Shown here: in pieces, positions 8,980-15,782 of the stretch
Layout of the letters: every line of letters begins with the position of its first letter
Position numbering within the stretch: position 1 is the first letter of the stretch
NCBI RefSeq assembly: GCF_022952855.1
Contig: NZ_JALJDX010000218.1
Coordinates: forward strand, 1-64,000
Direction of reading: 5' to 3'
From: Pseudomonas sp. RGM2987
Lineage (GTDB): Bacteria; Pseudomonadota; Gammaproteobacteria; Pseudomonadales; Pseudomonadaceae
Length of the DNA: 64,000 nt
Translations under genes and position numbers: made by a program
Notes under the pieces: model-generated
Databases searched by the model: none
What the model was told of the DNA's origin: nothing
The model's input: only the letters and a program-made list of their open reading frames with translations

Positions 8980-9009
8980 TGGTGGCTGACATCTTGGGAG
9001 TAAAAGAGT

Positions 9010-10149
9010 ATGGCTAGCTTCCGTAAACGCGGCGAACTGCAATGGCAAGCACGTGTTCGCCGCCGAGGCTACCCTGACCAGGTGAAAACCTTCAACACTC
9101 GCGCCGACGCGGAAGAATGGGCCAGGGCCATTGAGCATCAAATAGATCGGGGGGCGTTCGTCAGCCGCACCGAGGCTGAAGCTACCACGCTTCATGAAGC
9201 GTTGAGCCGTTATGAACAGGAGATCACTGCCCATAAAAAAGGAGAGGTCGCCGAGCGCTCAGTGCTGCGAATCTGGAAGGCGAGCGAGCTCGCCATAAGA
9301 ACGATGCCGGCAATCCGCAGCTCCGATATTGCCAAGTTACGTGATCAATGGCTGAAGTCCGTGAAACCCGCCACCGTGTTAAGGCGATTCCAAGTGCTTT
9401 CTCATGTATTCAATATCGCTCGCAAGGAATGGGGCATGGAGAGCCTTAGCAATCCCCTTGAGCTTGTACGCAAACCACAACCCAACAATTCGCGTACGCG
9501 ACGCCTCTTCACGACAAGCTGTTCGGGCATGGTCATAGGAGGCGAGCTTCCTGTTTCCGCAGAGAAAGGCACAGAACAAAGTCCTGGCCGAAGCTCACAC
9601 GACGATGAGCTAGAGCGCATCATCGCAGCCACAGGTTCTGACACCCTTCCCTCTATAATCCAGCTCGCCGTTGAGACAGCAATGCGTCGAAGTGAAATCG
9701 TTAGCCTCCGCTGGGAGCACATTAATTTCAGAGATCGAGTAGCCCACCTGCCAAGGACCAAAAACGGTGATTCGCGTGACGTGCCACTTTCGTCGAAAGC
9801 AGTGGCAATCCTTAAATCACGGATGCCCAACAGTGAACAGATGCCTCATGAAAACAACGACACCAGAGTGTTTCGAATTCGAAGCGATGCGGTCACACGA
9901 GCTTTTGAACGGGCAGTAATACGTGCGAGAAGGACCTATGAGGCCGAATGCCAGGAAGCCAAGATCCGACCGGCGCCAAGGTATCTAACCGACCTTCGAC
10001 TCCATGACCTACGGCATGAAGCGACGTCTCGCTTAGCGGAAATTTTCCCAATGCATGAGCTGACCAAAATTACGGGCCATAAAGAGCCGCGTATGTTGAT
10101 GCGCTACTACCATCCACGGGCTAAGGACTTGGCTAAGCGATTGGCATAA
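9010..10149 (+). CDS. int: tyrosine site-specific integrase
   Basis: 379 residues. It catalyses integration and excision at the tRNA. An N-terminal AP2/SAM-like DNA-binding part (MASFRKRGELQWQARVRRRG) is followed by a core-binding domain (about 60-155) and the catalytic domain. Catalytic residues can be seen: R226 in ETAMRRSEIVSLRW, K251 in PRTKNGDSRDVPL, H332 and R335 in LHDLRHE, H357 in ITGHKEP and Y366 in RYYHPR. Residues about 166-197 form an extra stretch between the two domains (see findings). ATG 9010 follows GGGAG. The gene points inward from attL, at the end opposite the intact tRNA. Confidence 0.95.
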   Translation: MASFRKRGELQWQARVRRRGYPDQVKTFNTRADAEEWARAIEHQIDRGAFVSRTEAEATTLHEALSRYEQEITAHKKGEVAERSVLRIWKASELAIRTMPAIRSSDIAKLRDQWLKSVKPATVLRRFQVLSHVFNIARKEWGMESLSNPLELVRKPQPNNSRTRRLFTTSCSGMVIGGELPVSAEKGTEQSPGRSSHDDELERIIAATGSDTLPSIIQLAVETAMRRSEIVSLRWEHINFRDRVAHLPRTKNGDSRDVPLSSKAVAILKSRMPNSEQMPHENNDTRVFRIRSDAVTRAFERAVIRARRTYEAECQEAKIRPAPRYLTDLRLHDLRHEATSRLAEIFPMHELTKITGHKEPRMLMRYYHPRAKDLAKRLA

Positions 10150-10201
10150 TAGAGAAACGATTCCTCATACGTTTTGTAGATGAAACATCCTATGATCACG
10201 G

Positions 10202-10253
10202 CTAGGCTCATGAGCCTAGCTAGCTGTAAAAAAGGACTGTCACTTGCTATAAT
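10202..10253 (+). promoter_or_regulatory. promoter and palindrome upstream of the methyltransferase operon
   Basis: A perfect palindrome CTAGGCTCATGAGCCTAG (10202-10219) is followed by an extended -10 element TGCTATAAT (TATAAT at 10248-10253), placing a start point near 10260, about 40 bases before the GTG. The -35 is poor. The palindrome lies just upstream of the -35 position, where a regulator could act. It could instead be the stem of an integrase terminator, but no T-run follows closely. Confidence 0.55.
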
Positions 10254-10300
10254 GGCCCATTTTGTGTATTGACCTGGTACCAGACGCATGGATTTCTTAC

Positions 10301-11203
10301 GTGAAGATTGCTAGCCCGTTGCGCTATCCAGGCGGTAAAGCCAGTTTGACTGCTTTTCTGACCGACGTCATCGAGCTCAATGAGCTGCGCGGTCGCCCAT
10401 ATTATGAGCCTTACGCAGGCGGCGCAGGTGCAGCCCTGAGCCTCCTCCGCAATGATATTGTTTCAAGTATATATATTAACGATGCCGATCAAAGGGTCTA
10501 CGCATTCTGGCACTCTGTATTGAACGAGAGCGAAAGATTCGTTGATGAAATATTCAATATCCCGCTAACTATCAATGAGTGGCACAAACAGAAAGCTATA
10601 TGTAGCTCACCCGATAATCATGACGTTTTCTCTGTAGGCTTTGCTGCATTCTACATGAACAGATGTAATCGCTCAGGTGTGTTGAGCGGCGCTGGCCCCA
10701 TAGGCGGATATGAACAAGCGGGCAAATGGACGCTAGGAGTGCGATTTAATCGCGAGACTTTGGCAGAACGCATACTTGCGTTAGCAAAAGTAAGCGAACG
10801 CATTATATTGACAAACATGGACGCAATAGATTTCCTTAAGGAAAAATTACCCAAGGGCAAGTCGAGAAGTAAGGTATTTGTTTATTTTGACCCTCCCTAC
10901 GTGAATAAGGGCCAGAGACTCTACCTGAACTCCTATCTATGCGGCGACCACCGAAAAGTGTCTAAGTACATCATTTCTCAAAAAAGCCTACACTGGCTAC
11001 TCTCATATGACGACACCGATCTTGTAAGAGAGCTTTACTCTGAATTTAATCTTTTTAATTTACCAGTACGCTATTCACTCCAGCAGAAAAAATTGATGCA
11101 AGAACTCATCATTGCTCCGCATAATTTGGCACTCCCAACCATGGCGACAGTGAGTGGCGCTGAATCAATTATTTCGAGATGCAATCTTGAGGCGACGATA
11201 TGA
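10301..11203 (+). CDS. D12-class DNA adenine N6-methyltransferase
   Basis: About 300 residues from GTG 10301 (VKIASPLRYPGGK), the point where family homology begins; a TTG at 10262 would add 13 residues. Motifs are YPGGK (residues 9-13) and the SAM-binding YEPYAGGAGAAL (about 35-46). FYMNRCNRSGVLSG with GPIGGYEQAGKW follows, then NRETLAERI and the catalytic DPPY (197-200). This is the Dam/M.EcoRV (alpha) arrangement, which methylates adenine at N6. Its stop overlaps the next start as ATGA. Codon use is AT-richer than the host. It is the probable protective enzyme of the operon; specificity cannot be read from the sequence. Confidence 0.92.
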   Translation: MKIASPLRYPGGKASLTAFLTDVIELNELRGRPYYEPYAGGAGAALSLLRNDIVSSIYINDADQRVYAFWHSVLNESERFVDEIFNIPLTINEWHKQKAICSSPDNHDVFSVGFAAFYMNRCNRSGVLSGAGPIGGYEQAGKWTLGVRFNRETLAERILALAKVSERIILTNMDAIDFLKEKLPKGKSRSKVFVYFDPPYVNKGQRLYLNSYLCGDHRKVSKYIISQKSLHWLLSYDDTDLVRELYSEFNLFNLPVRYSLQQKKLMQELIIAPHNLALPTMATVSGAESIISRCNLEATI

Positions 11204-12306
11204 CCGAAGCTGCCGTGACAAAATACTTACCAGTTTCCGAGCTTCATTTTGACAAAAGCAACCCTCGACTGGCCGAATATGGTATCGACTCTGATACGCC
11301 CGAATCAGATATTTTGCAAATTCTCTGGGACGCGATGGATGTAAGAGAATTGGTACAGTCCATTTCCGCGAGTGGTTTTTTTCCTCACGAAGCGGTTATT
11401 GTCGCTCAAGAAGAAGGTCTAAATGTAGTCATAGAGGGAAACCGTAGACTCGCTGCCACTAAAGTCTTACTGTCTCCGACCATAGCAGATGAAAATGGTT
11501 GGCCTGTCCCTGCACTGACCCCAGAAGCTAGAGCCAACCTTGAAAGCATCCCGGTTATTCTTTCCGACCGTGAGAGCTCATGGAGATATCTAGGATTTAA
11601 ACACGTAAACGGGCCGGCAAAGTGGAGCAGCTATGCCAAGGCAGCTTACATAGCGGAAATACATAGAAAGTACAAAATCTCTTTATCAGATATCGCCAAT
11701 CAGATTGGAGATAGACACAACACTGTTCAGCGCTTATTCAGAGGGCTGATGGTATTAGAGCAGGCGGAAAAGACAAAAGTCTACGATAGGGCTGATAGAT
11801 TTCGGCAACGGTTATCTTTCTCTCATCTTTATACCGGCCTAGATTACGAGGGAATTGGCACTTTTCTCAACATTGCTCCCAAAGAGAACGAAACGGAAGA
11901 GCCAGTCCCAGCTGACAAGCTCCAGGAATTGGGTGAGTTATGCGTGTGGCTATATGGTAGCAAGAAAAACAAGCAGCCTCCGGTGGTCGAATCACAGAAC
12001 CCGGATTTGCGCCGACTTAATGCAGTTGTTGGGAACAGAGAAGCCGTTGCGGCGTTGCGCGCTGGAACAGAGCTATCCAAAGCATTTGAAATTAGCAGGC
12101 CCCCCTCCGCAGTATTCGAAGAGGCTCTACTGGCCGCAAAAAGAGAGCTGACAACTGCGCGCGCGACCTTAACCACTGGTTACGATAAATCTGAAGCATT
12201 ACTGCGTATTGCTGGAAGCATTGCAAATATTGCAGATGATATCTACCAGGAAATGGAGCGAAAACAGGCCCCGCAGCAGAAAAAAACACGACTGACGGAC
12301 AGTTGA
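11200..12306 (+). CDS. ParB/Srx-fold DNA-binding protein
   Basis: 368 residues. The N-terminal ParB/sulfiredoxin-like domain (about 8-90) has PVSELHFDKSNPRLAEY, LWDAMDVRELVQSISASGFF and VVIEGNRRLAATKVLL. A helix-turn-helix follows (about 160-182, ISLSDIANQIGDRHNTVQRLF), then a long helical C-terminus. ParB-fold proteins bind or hydrolyse CTP and bind DNA; some have nuclease activity. There is no ParA, so it is not a standard partition pair. It is translationally coupled to the methyltransferase (ATGA overlap) and followed after one base by the next gene. Inference: DNA recognition or clamp subunit of the three-gene system. Confidence 0.85.
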   Translation: MTEAAVTKYLPVSELHFDKSNPRLAEYGIDSDTPESDILQILWDAMDVRELVQSISASGFFPHEAVIVAQEEGLNVVIEGNRRLAATKVLLSPTIADENGWPVPALTPEARANLESIPVILSDRESSWRYLGFKHVNGPAKWSSYAKAAYIAEIHRKYKISLSDIANQIGDRHNTVQRLFRGLMVLEQAEKTKVYDRADRFRQRLSFSHLYTGLDYEGIGTFLNIAPKENETEEPVPADKLQELGELCVWLYGSKKNKQPPVVESQNPDLRRLNAVVGNREAVAALRAGTELSKAFEISRPPSAVFEEALLAAKRELTTARATLTTGYDKSEALLRIAGSIANIADDIYQEMERKQAPQQKKTRLTDS

Positions 12307-12307
12307 A

Positions 12308-13234
12308 ATGTTCAAACTACCAAATCAGCCGTCACCCAAAGCAGATGTAAATGAGTTAGCAGACTTTGCAGAGTTACTAGCATGGTGCAAAGGCCTAGTA
12401 TCGGCGCGTGAAATTGTCGCCTACCTAGGACGCGAGGACGACAACGATAATAATGTCGGATGTGACGACAACGATGACGAAAATGCGGTCGAGCTGGACG
12501 AGACTATGAACGAGCTTGAACGTCGAAGTCAGGCTTGTAATGAGGGATACCCTTTTGTTCTTGAGCTTGAGGGTACAGTACTCAAATGCCAGTTCGACGA
12601 AGGTAATCAAAAACAGGCTGTATACCTCTACCTTCTTCTAAGCACTCGCCTCAACATGCTAAAAGCCAAGATTCACGCAGGCATAGATGGCACAACAATA
12701 CTCGAAGAAATTTCCGCACAGATATTAAAATGCTATCTAGGAAAGGATCGCGCAAAATCTATGGTATTTGGTACGGCCATCGGTAACAAATTTGAGGACA
12801 AAGTAAACCATCTCTGCCAAGAGATTAAAGAAGGCGGGTGCTTCAAGAACTGGGACGCGGCAGCCGTCAGCGCAAATGACGATCGTTTGGATTCGGTTGC
12901 GTGGGTACCGTTTGCTGACGGCACTGCTAATCAGCTTATTTTATTTGCTCAATGCAAAACCGGCACTACTTGGGAGTCGCAAAGCACTCAGCTTCAACCC
13001 GACGCTTTTCTAAAGCGCTGGACTAGCGAGCGAGTTTTTTCATTTATGCCTGTGCGAGCATTTTGTGTATCGGAAGCGGCCGACCGCTCTAGGTGGTGCG
13101 GATTAACTGCTTATGCAGGCTTGCTGTTTGACAGATGTCGCTTAGTGGATTTTTGCGAACATGTGGAAGTCGCAACGATGGCGAAATTGAAAGCCTGGAA
13201 TCAGGCAGCAAAAGGAACAATCAACTTCACTTAA
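12308..13234 (+). CDS. putative PD-(D/E)XK nuclease of the methyltransferase operon
   Basis: 308 residues, no family recognised with certainty. The middle part carries an ordered set compatible with a restriction-endonuclease core: E163 in GTAIGNKFEDKVNHL, D195 in DDRLDSVAWVPF, and Q215-x-K217 in NQLILFAQCKTGT. That gives E...D...QxK with hydrophobic strands between. An unusual acidic Asp/Asn-rich run (residues 43-66) lies in the N-terminal half. It starts one base after the ParB-like stop, so it belongs to the same operon. The likely role is the cutting subunit opposed by the adenine methyltransferase. The fold call is by eye. Confidence 0.6.
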   Translation: MFKLPNQPSPKADVNELADFAELLAWCKGLVSAREIVAYLGREDDNDNNVGCDDNDDENAVELDETMNELERRSQACNEGYPFVLELEGTVLKCQFDEGNQKQAVYLYLLLSTRLNMLKAKIHAGIDGTTILEEISAQILKCYLGKDRAKSMVFGTAIGNKFEDKVNHLCQEIKEGGCFKNWDAAAVSANDDRLDSVAWVPFADGTANQLILFAQCKTGTTWESQSTQLQPDAFLKRWTSERVFSFMPVRAFCVSEAADRSRWCGLTAYAGLLFDRCRLVDFCEHVEVATMAKLKAWNQAAKGTINFT

Positions 13235-13304
13235 GCAACATATTGATACCTTACACTCAGCCCCAGCATTTAATTTGAGGCACGGTGATCATTAGGTGAC
13301 AGAC

Positions 13305-13847
13305 TCACTTTATGTCCCACCGTTCCAAACTTGCCTGAATAGACCTACTAACAACTTCAGTATGCTCTTTGATTAGTTTTGAGAGCATTTCAATTCGCTC
13401 TACCGCCAGCGGTTCATACCCGCCCTCATTAAGGCGTCTGGCGATCTGATTTAAATTTCGACCTAGAACGAGCAGCTGATAGTTCGACTCGCCTAAGGCA
13501 TCAATCTCGTTCATTCCAAACTGCGGCTCGTGAGTTAAGCCGACCCGAATGGCATCAATTATCCAGCGCCGCATAGAACACCGTTCGACGTTTGCCCGTT
13601 CTCGGATTGCGCGCTTCTCGGATTCTGTCAGCAGAATTTCAAAGCGCACCTTGGGTTCGGCGGCCGGCGCTTCCCGCGTCTGGTGATACGTTTTCGGCGG
13701 TGGATTAGCTGCGGCCTTCGCCAATTGCTGCTCGATGGCTTCTTTGATGGCGGCTCCGGGCTTCTTACCCAGGACCTTGCAGTAGTCGGCCCATGGCTCT
13801 TTGAGCGCACCCAAGTACACGTCCAGATACTGGGCCGACTTCGACAT
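13305..13847 (-). CDS. mobC: MobC-like relaxosome protein
   Basis: 180 residues from ATG 13847, which has GGAG 9 bases upstream; longer starts at 13862 and 13868 are possible. A lysine-rich N-terminus is followed by a ribbon-helix-helix-like segment (VRFEILLTESEKRAIRERANVERCSMRRWIIDAIR). The C-terminal MobC signature is NYQLLVLGRNLNQIARRLNEGGY. MobC proteins bind oriT and help melt it for the relaxase. The gene diverges from the oriT-like region at 13885-13960, the expected arrangement, but no relaxase gene is present anywhere in the element. Confidence 0.85.
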   Translation of the reverse strand: MSKSAQYLDVYLGALKEPWADYCKVLGKKPGAAIKEAIEQQLAKAAANPPPKTYHQTREAPAAEPKVRFEILLTESEKRAIRERANVERCSMRRWIIDAIRVGLTHEPQFGMNEIDALGESNYQLLVLGRNLNQIARRLNEGGYEPLAVERIEMLSKLIKEHTEVVSRSIQASLERWDIK

Positions 13848-13884
13848 CTTCGCTTTCTCCATATCCAACTAGCCCCCTCAATGA

Positions 13885-13960
13885 TGAAGGCCCCGACAGG
13901 GGCAATACCAAAACTACCGGGGTAGTTTACCGGCGAGTAGCCTATCCTGCACTAGCCCTC
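13885..13960. other. oriT-like region with IncP/RP4-type nic sequence
   Basis: Contains CCTATCCTGC at 13941-13950, matching the IncP-family nic consensus YATCCTG^Y, with the nick predicted between 13949 and 13950. Upstream lies a perfect inverted repeat AAACTACC-GG-GGTAGTTT (13911-13928) where an accessory protein would bind, and a smaller hairpin GCCCC-GACA-GGGGC (13890-13903). It directly abuts divergent mobC. The arrangement (accessory site, nic, adjacent accessory gene) matches RP4-like origins of transfer. Confidence 0.75.
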
Positions 13961-14300
13961 ATGAGCTTACGTTTCTTCGTCATGACTAAATTTCCGGCAC
14001 GTGTTGAAGCTGTTGAGTAAACGATTCTGCGGCTTTGCGTAATCGACATTCCGTAGCCAAAATGGGAAAATGCTACACGCCAGAATGAATAGTTTTGGTC
14101 TTCTAACGAACGTTGCACTACCCCAAGAACGCCTCGCGCGTACCGGGTGCCGGCCTGAGAAGAAGGGCCTGACCACCATGAACAGAATGGTCGCCTAGTC
14201 GCCCCAAGAACGCTCAGCGTGCCGGGCGCGGTTCCTAAACAGACCGACAGATCGGAACAGTACGATCCTGCGTTCGCCCCCAACCTTTGGAGTGGCGAAT
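13961..14300. other. non-coding leader between oriT and the virB relic
   Basis: No gene supported. It holds a partly conserved direct repeat beginning CCCCAAGAACGC at 14121 and again at 14202 (81 bp apart), each followed by a GC-rich CGT..CCGGG stretch. These could be operators of a transfer promoter. The ribosome site of the virB5 relic (GGAG, 14289-14292) is at its right end. Only a 19-codon frame follows the nic site where a relaxase might be expected. Confidence 0.5.
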
Positions 14301-15034
14301 ATGAAAAATCCCTTACCGTCTTGGTTCATAGCTGTAGGTATTGCGATGCCTTCAGCAGCTTTCGCGCAAATACCTGTAACAGTAACTACCCAGGCAAGTG
14401 ACTCGCCGATGACCATGGCCGAGTTCGCGGCCAACACTGCGCGCTGGGCGCAGCAAGTCGAGCAGATGACGTCGCAGATTGACCAGATGAAGCAGCAATA
14501 CCAGTCGATCACCGGATCGCGTGGAATGGGCGGCATCATGGACAACCCGGAACTACGAGACTACCTGCCCCAAGACTGGCAAGCCGTCTATGACAGCGTA
14601 AAAACCGGCGGCTATTCCGGCCTGAGCGGGCGAGCTGGCCAAATCTACAACGACAACAAGATCTATGACGCGTGTGCCAATTTCGCAGTGACGGCGCAGC
14701 GGACGAGCTGCGAAGCGCAGGCCGTGAAGGGTGCTCAGGATAAAGCTTTCGCCCTGGACGCCTACGACAAAGCCAAAGGCCGTTTGCAGCAAATTGATGG
14801 ACTGATGGGCCGCATCAGCCAGACCCAGGACCCCAAGGCCATCGCGGAGCTGCAAGGCCGGATCGCGGCCGAGCAAGCCATGATCCAGAACGAGCAAACC
14901 AAGCTCCAGATGTACCAAATGGTGGCGCAGGCCGAGGACCGTCTACAGCAGCAACGGCAGCGTGAATCAATGCCAAGGTTCTGGCTAATCGTGAATACAC
15001 GAAGCACCAGCCTTTCAACCTGCTGGACAAGTGA
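14301..15034 (+). pseudogene. virB5-like T4SS gene, frameshifted near its end
   Basis: Encodes a signal peptide (FIAVGIAMPSAAFA|QIPVTV) and a helical periplasmic body (AANTARWAQQVEQMTSQIDQMKQQYQSI...) typical of VirB5/TraC minor pilus proteins. After RLQQQRQRE (about 14973) the frame runs into unrelated sequence. A one-base shift restores NAKVLANREYTKHQPFNLLDK and a stop at 15032-15034, the expected end just before the next ribosome site. As it stands the reading frame fuses in frame to the next gene and ends at 15524. Either a mutation or a sequencing slip. Confidence 0.75.
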
Positions 15035-15044
15035 GGGACACACC

Positions 15045-15524
15045 ATGATTTCCTATATTCACGCCCCTGTTCTGGTTGCTTGCTTCTTCACGCTCCTGTT
15101 TATGCGGCGGTGGTGGCTCTGCATTGATCGCATGGGCTTCTCGCGTGAAGTCGGCCGCCGCGCACCGTCCCTTGTTCAAGGTGACATTCTGGCCGCAACC
15201 CTCGCCATCGTTCCGTTCCTGGTGGCGGCAATAGATTGGTTCGCTATCACGCTACCGCGCCAGTCGGCCCCAATTGCCTCCGGCATGGCAGCCTTGATCT
15301 CCGTGGCGTGCCTGAGCGGCTGCGTGTTTGTGCTGCGCAATTCTGGCCACCGCTTCGCCGGCCATTGGGCAGGCACACGGGAAAGCGCTCTGCGCACCGT
15401 CGTGGCGCTACGCATCATCGACGCGGCCGAGTTGGCCCACGCATTGGACGTGCTGCAACAGCACGAAGCACGGCAATTCAACGGCCGAACTATCGACGGC
15501 GAAGCGCGCGAGGTCCGCAAATGA
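15045..15524 (+). CDS. small membrane protein of the transfer relic
   Basis: 159 residues from ATG 15045, preceded by GAGGG. Three hydrophobic segments (APVLVACFFTLLFM; ILAATLAIVPFLVAAIDWFAI; IASGMAALISVACLSGCVFVL) precede a soluble C-terminal tail. It lies between virB5 and eexN and its stop overlaps the eexN start (ATGA). I do not recognise a named family. The position suggests a mating-pair or exclusion-related role, which is inference only. Because of the upstream frameshift it can also be read as the C-terminal half of a fused frame starting at 14301. Confidence 0.65.
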   Translation: MISYIHAPVLVACFFTLLFMRRWWLCIDRMGFSREVGRRAPSLVQGDILAATLAIVPFLVAAIDWFAITLPRQSAPIASGMAALISVACLSGCVFVLRNSGHRFAGHWAGTRESALRTVVALRIIDAAELAHALDVLQQHEARQFNGRTIDGEAREVRK

Positions 15525-15781
15525 AAAAGCTCTCTATCGCCCTGGTCGTCGCCGCCGTCCTGGCTGGCTGCGGCAAGAACACGCCTGTTCAAACCGTCGA
15601 TTGGTACAAGATCCATGAGGCCGAGCGCTCGGCCATGATTGCCAAGTGCAAGGCTAACCCCGGAGAACTAAATGTCTCCCCGAACTGCATCAATGCCGTT
15701 ACGGCGGCAAACCATCTGACCGTTGAAAAGCGCGGCTACACGAAGCACGCCCCGATAAACGCGCTCGAAGGGGGAAAGTGA
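15521..15781 (+). CDS. eexN: EexN-family entry-exclusion lipoprotein
   Basis: 86 residues. A lipoprotein signal peptide with lipobox LAGC (Cys17) is followed by TVDWYKIHEAERSAMIAKCKANPGELNVSPNCINA, the short conserved EexN block with two further cysteines. These inner-envelope lipoproteins reduce uptake of related conjugative plasmids by a cell that already carries one. The position between virB5 and virB6 matches the eex position in the pKM101 tra operon. It is intact and could still act although the transfer apparatus is gone. Confidence 0.85.
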   Translation: MKKLSIALVVAAVLAGCGKNTPVQTVDWYKIHEAERSAMIAKCKANPGELNVSPNCINAVTAANHLTVEKRGYTKHAPINALEGGK

Positions 15782-15782
15782 A

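Noticed and set aside
13950..14300. Search for a relaxase (TraI/MobA) start after the nic site
   Set aside because: Only a 19-codon frame and short fragments are present; no relaxase tyrosine or HxH motif in any frame here or elsewhere in the element.
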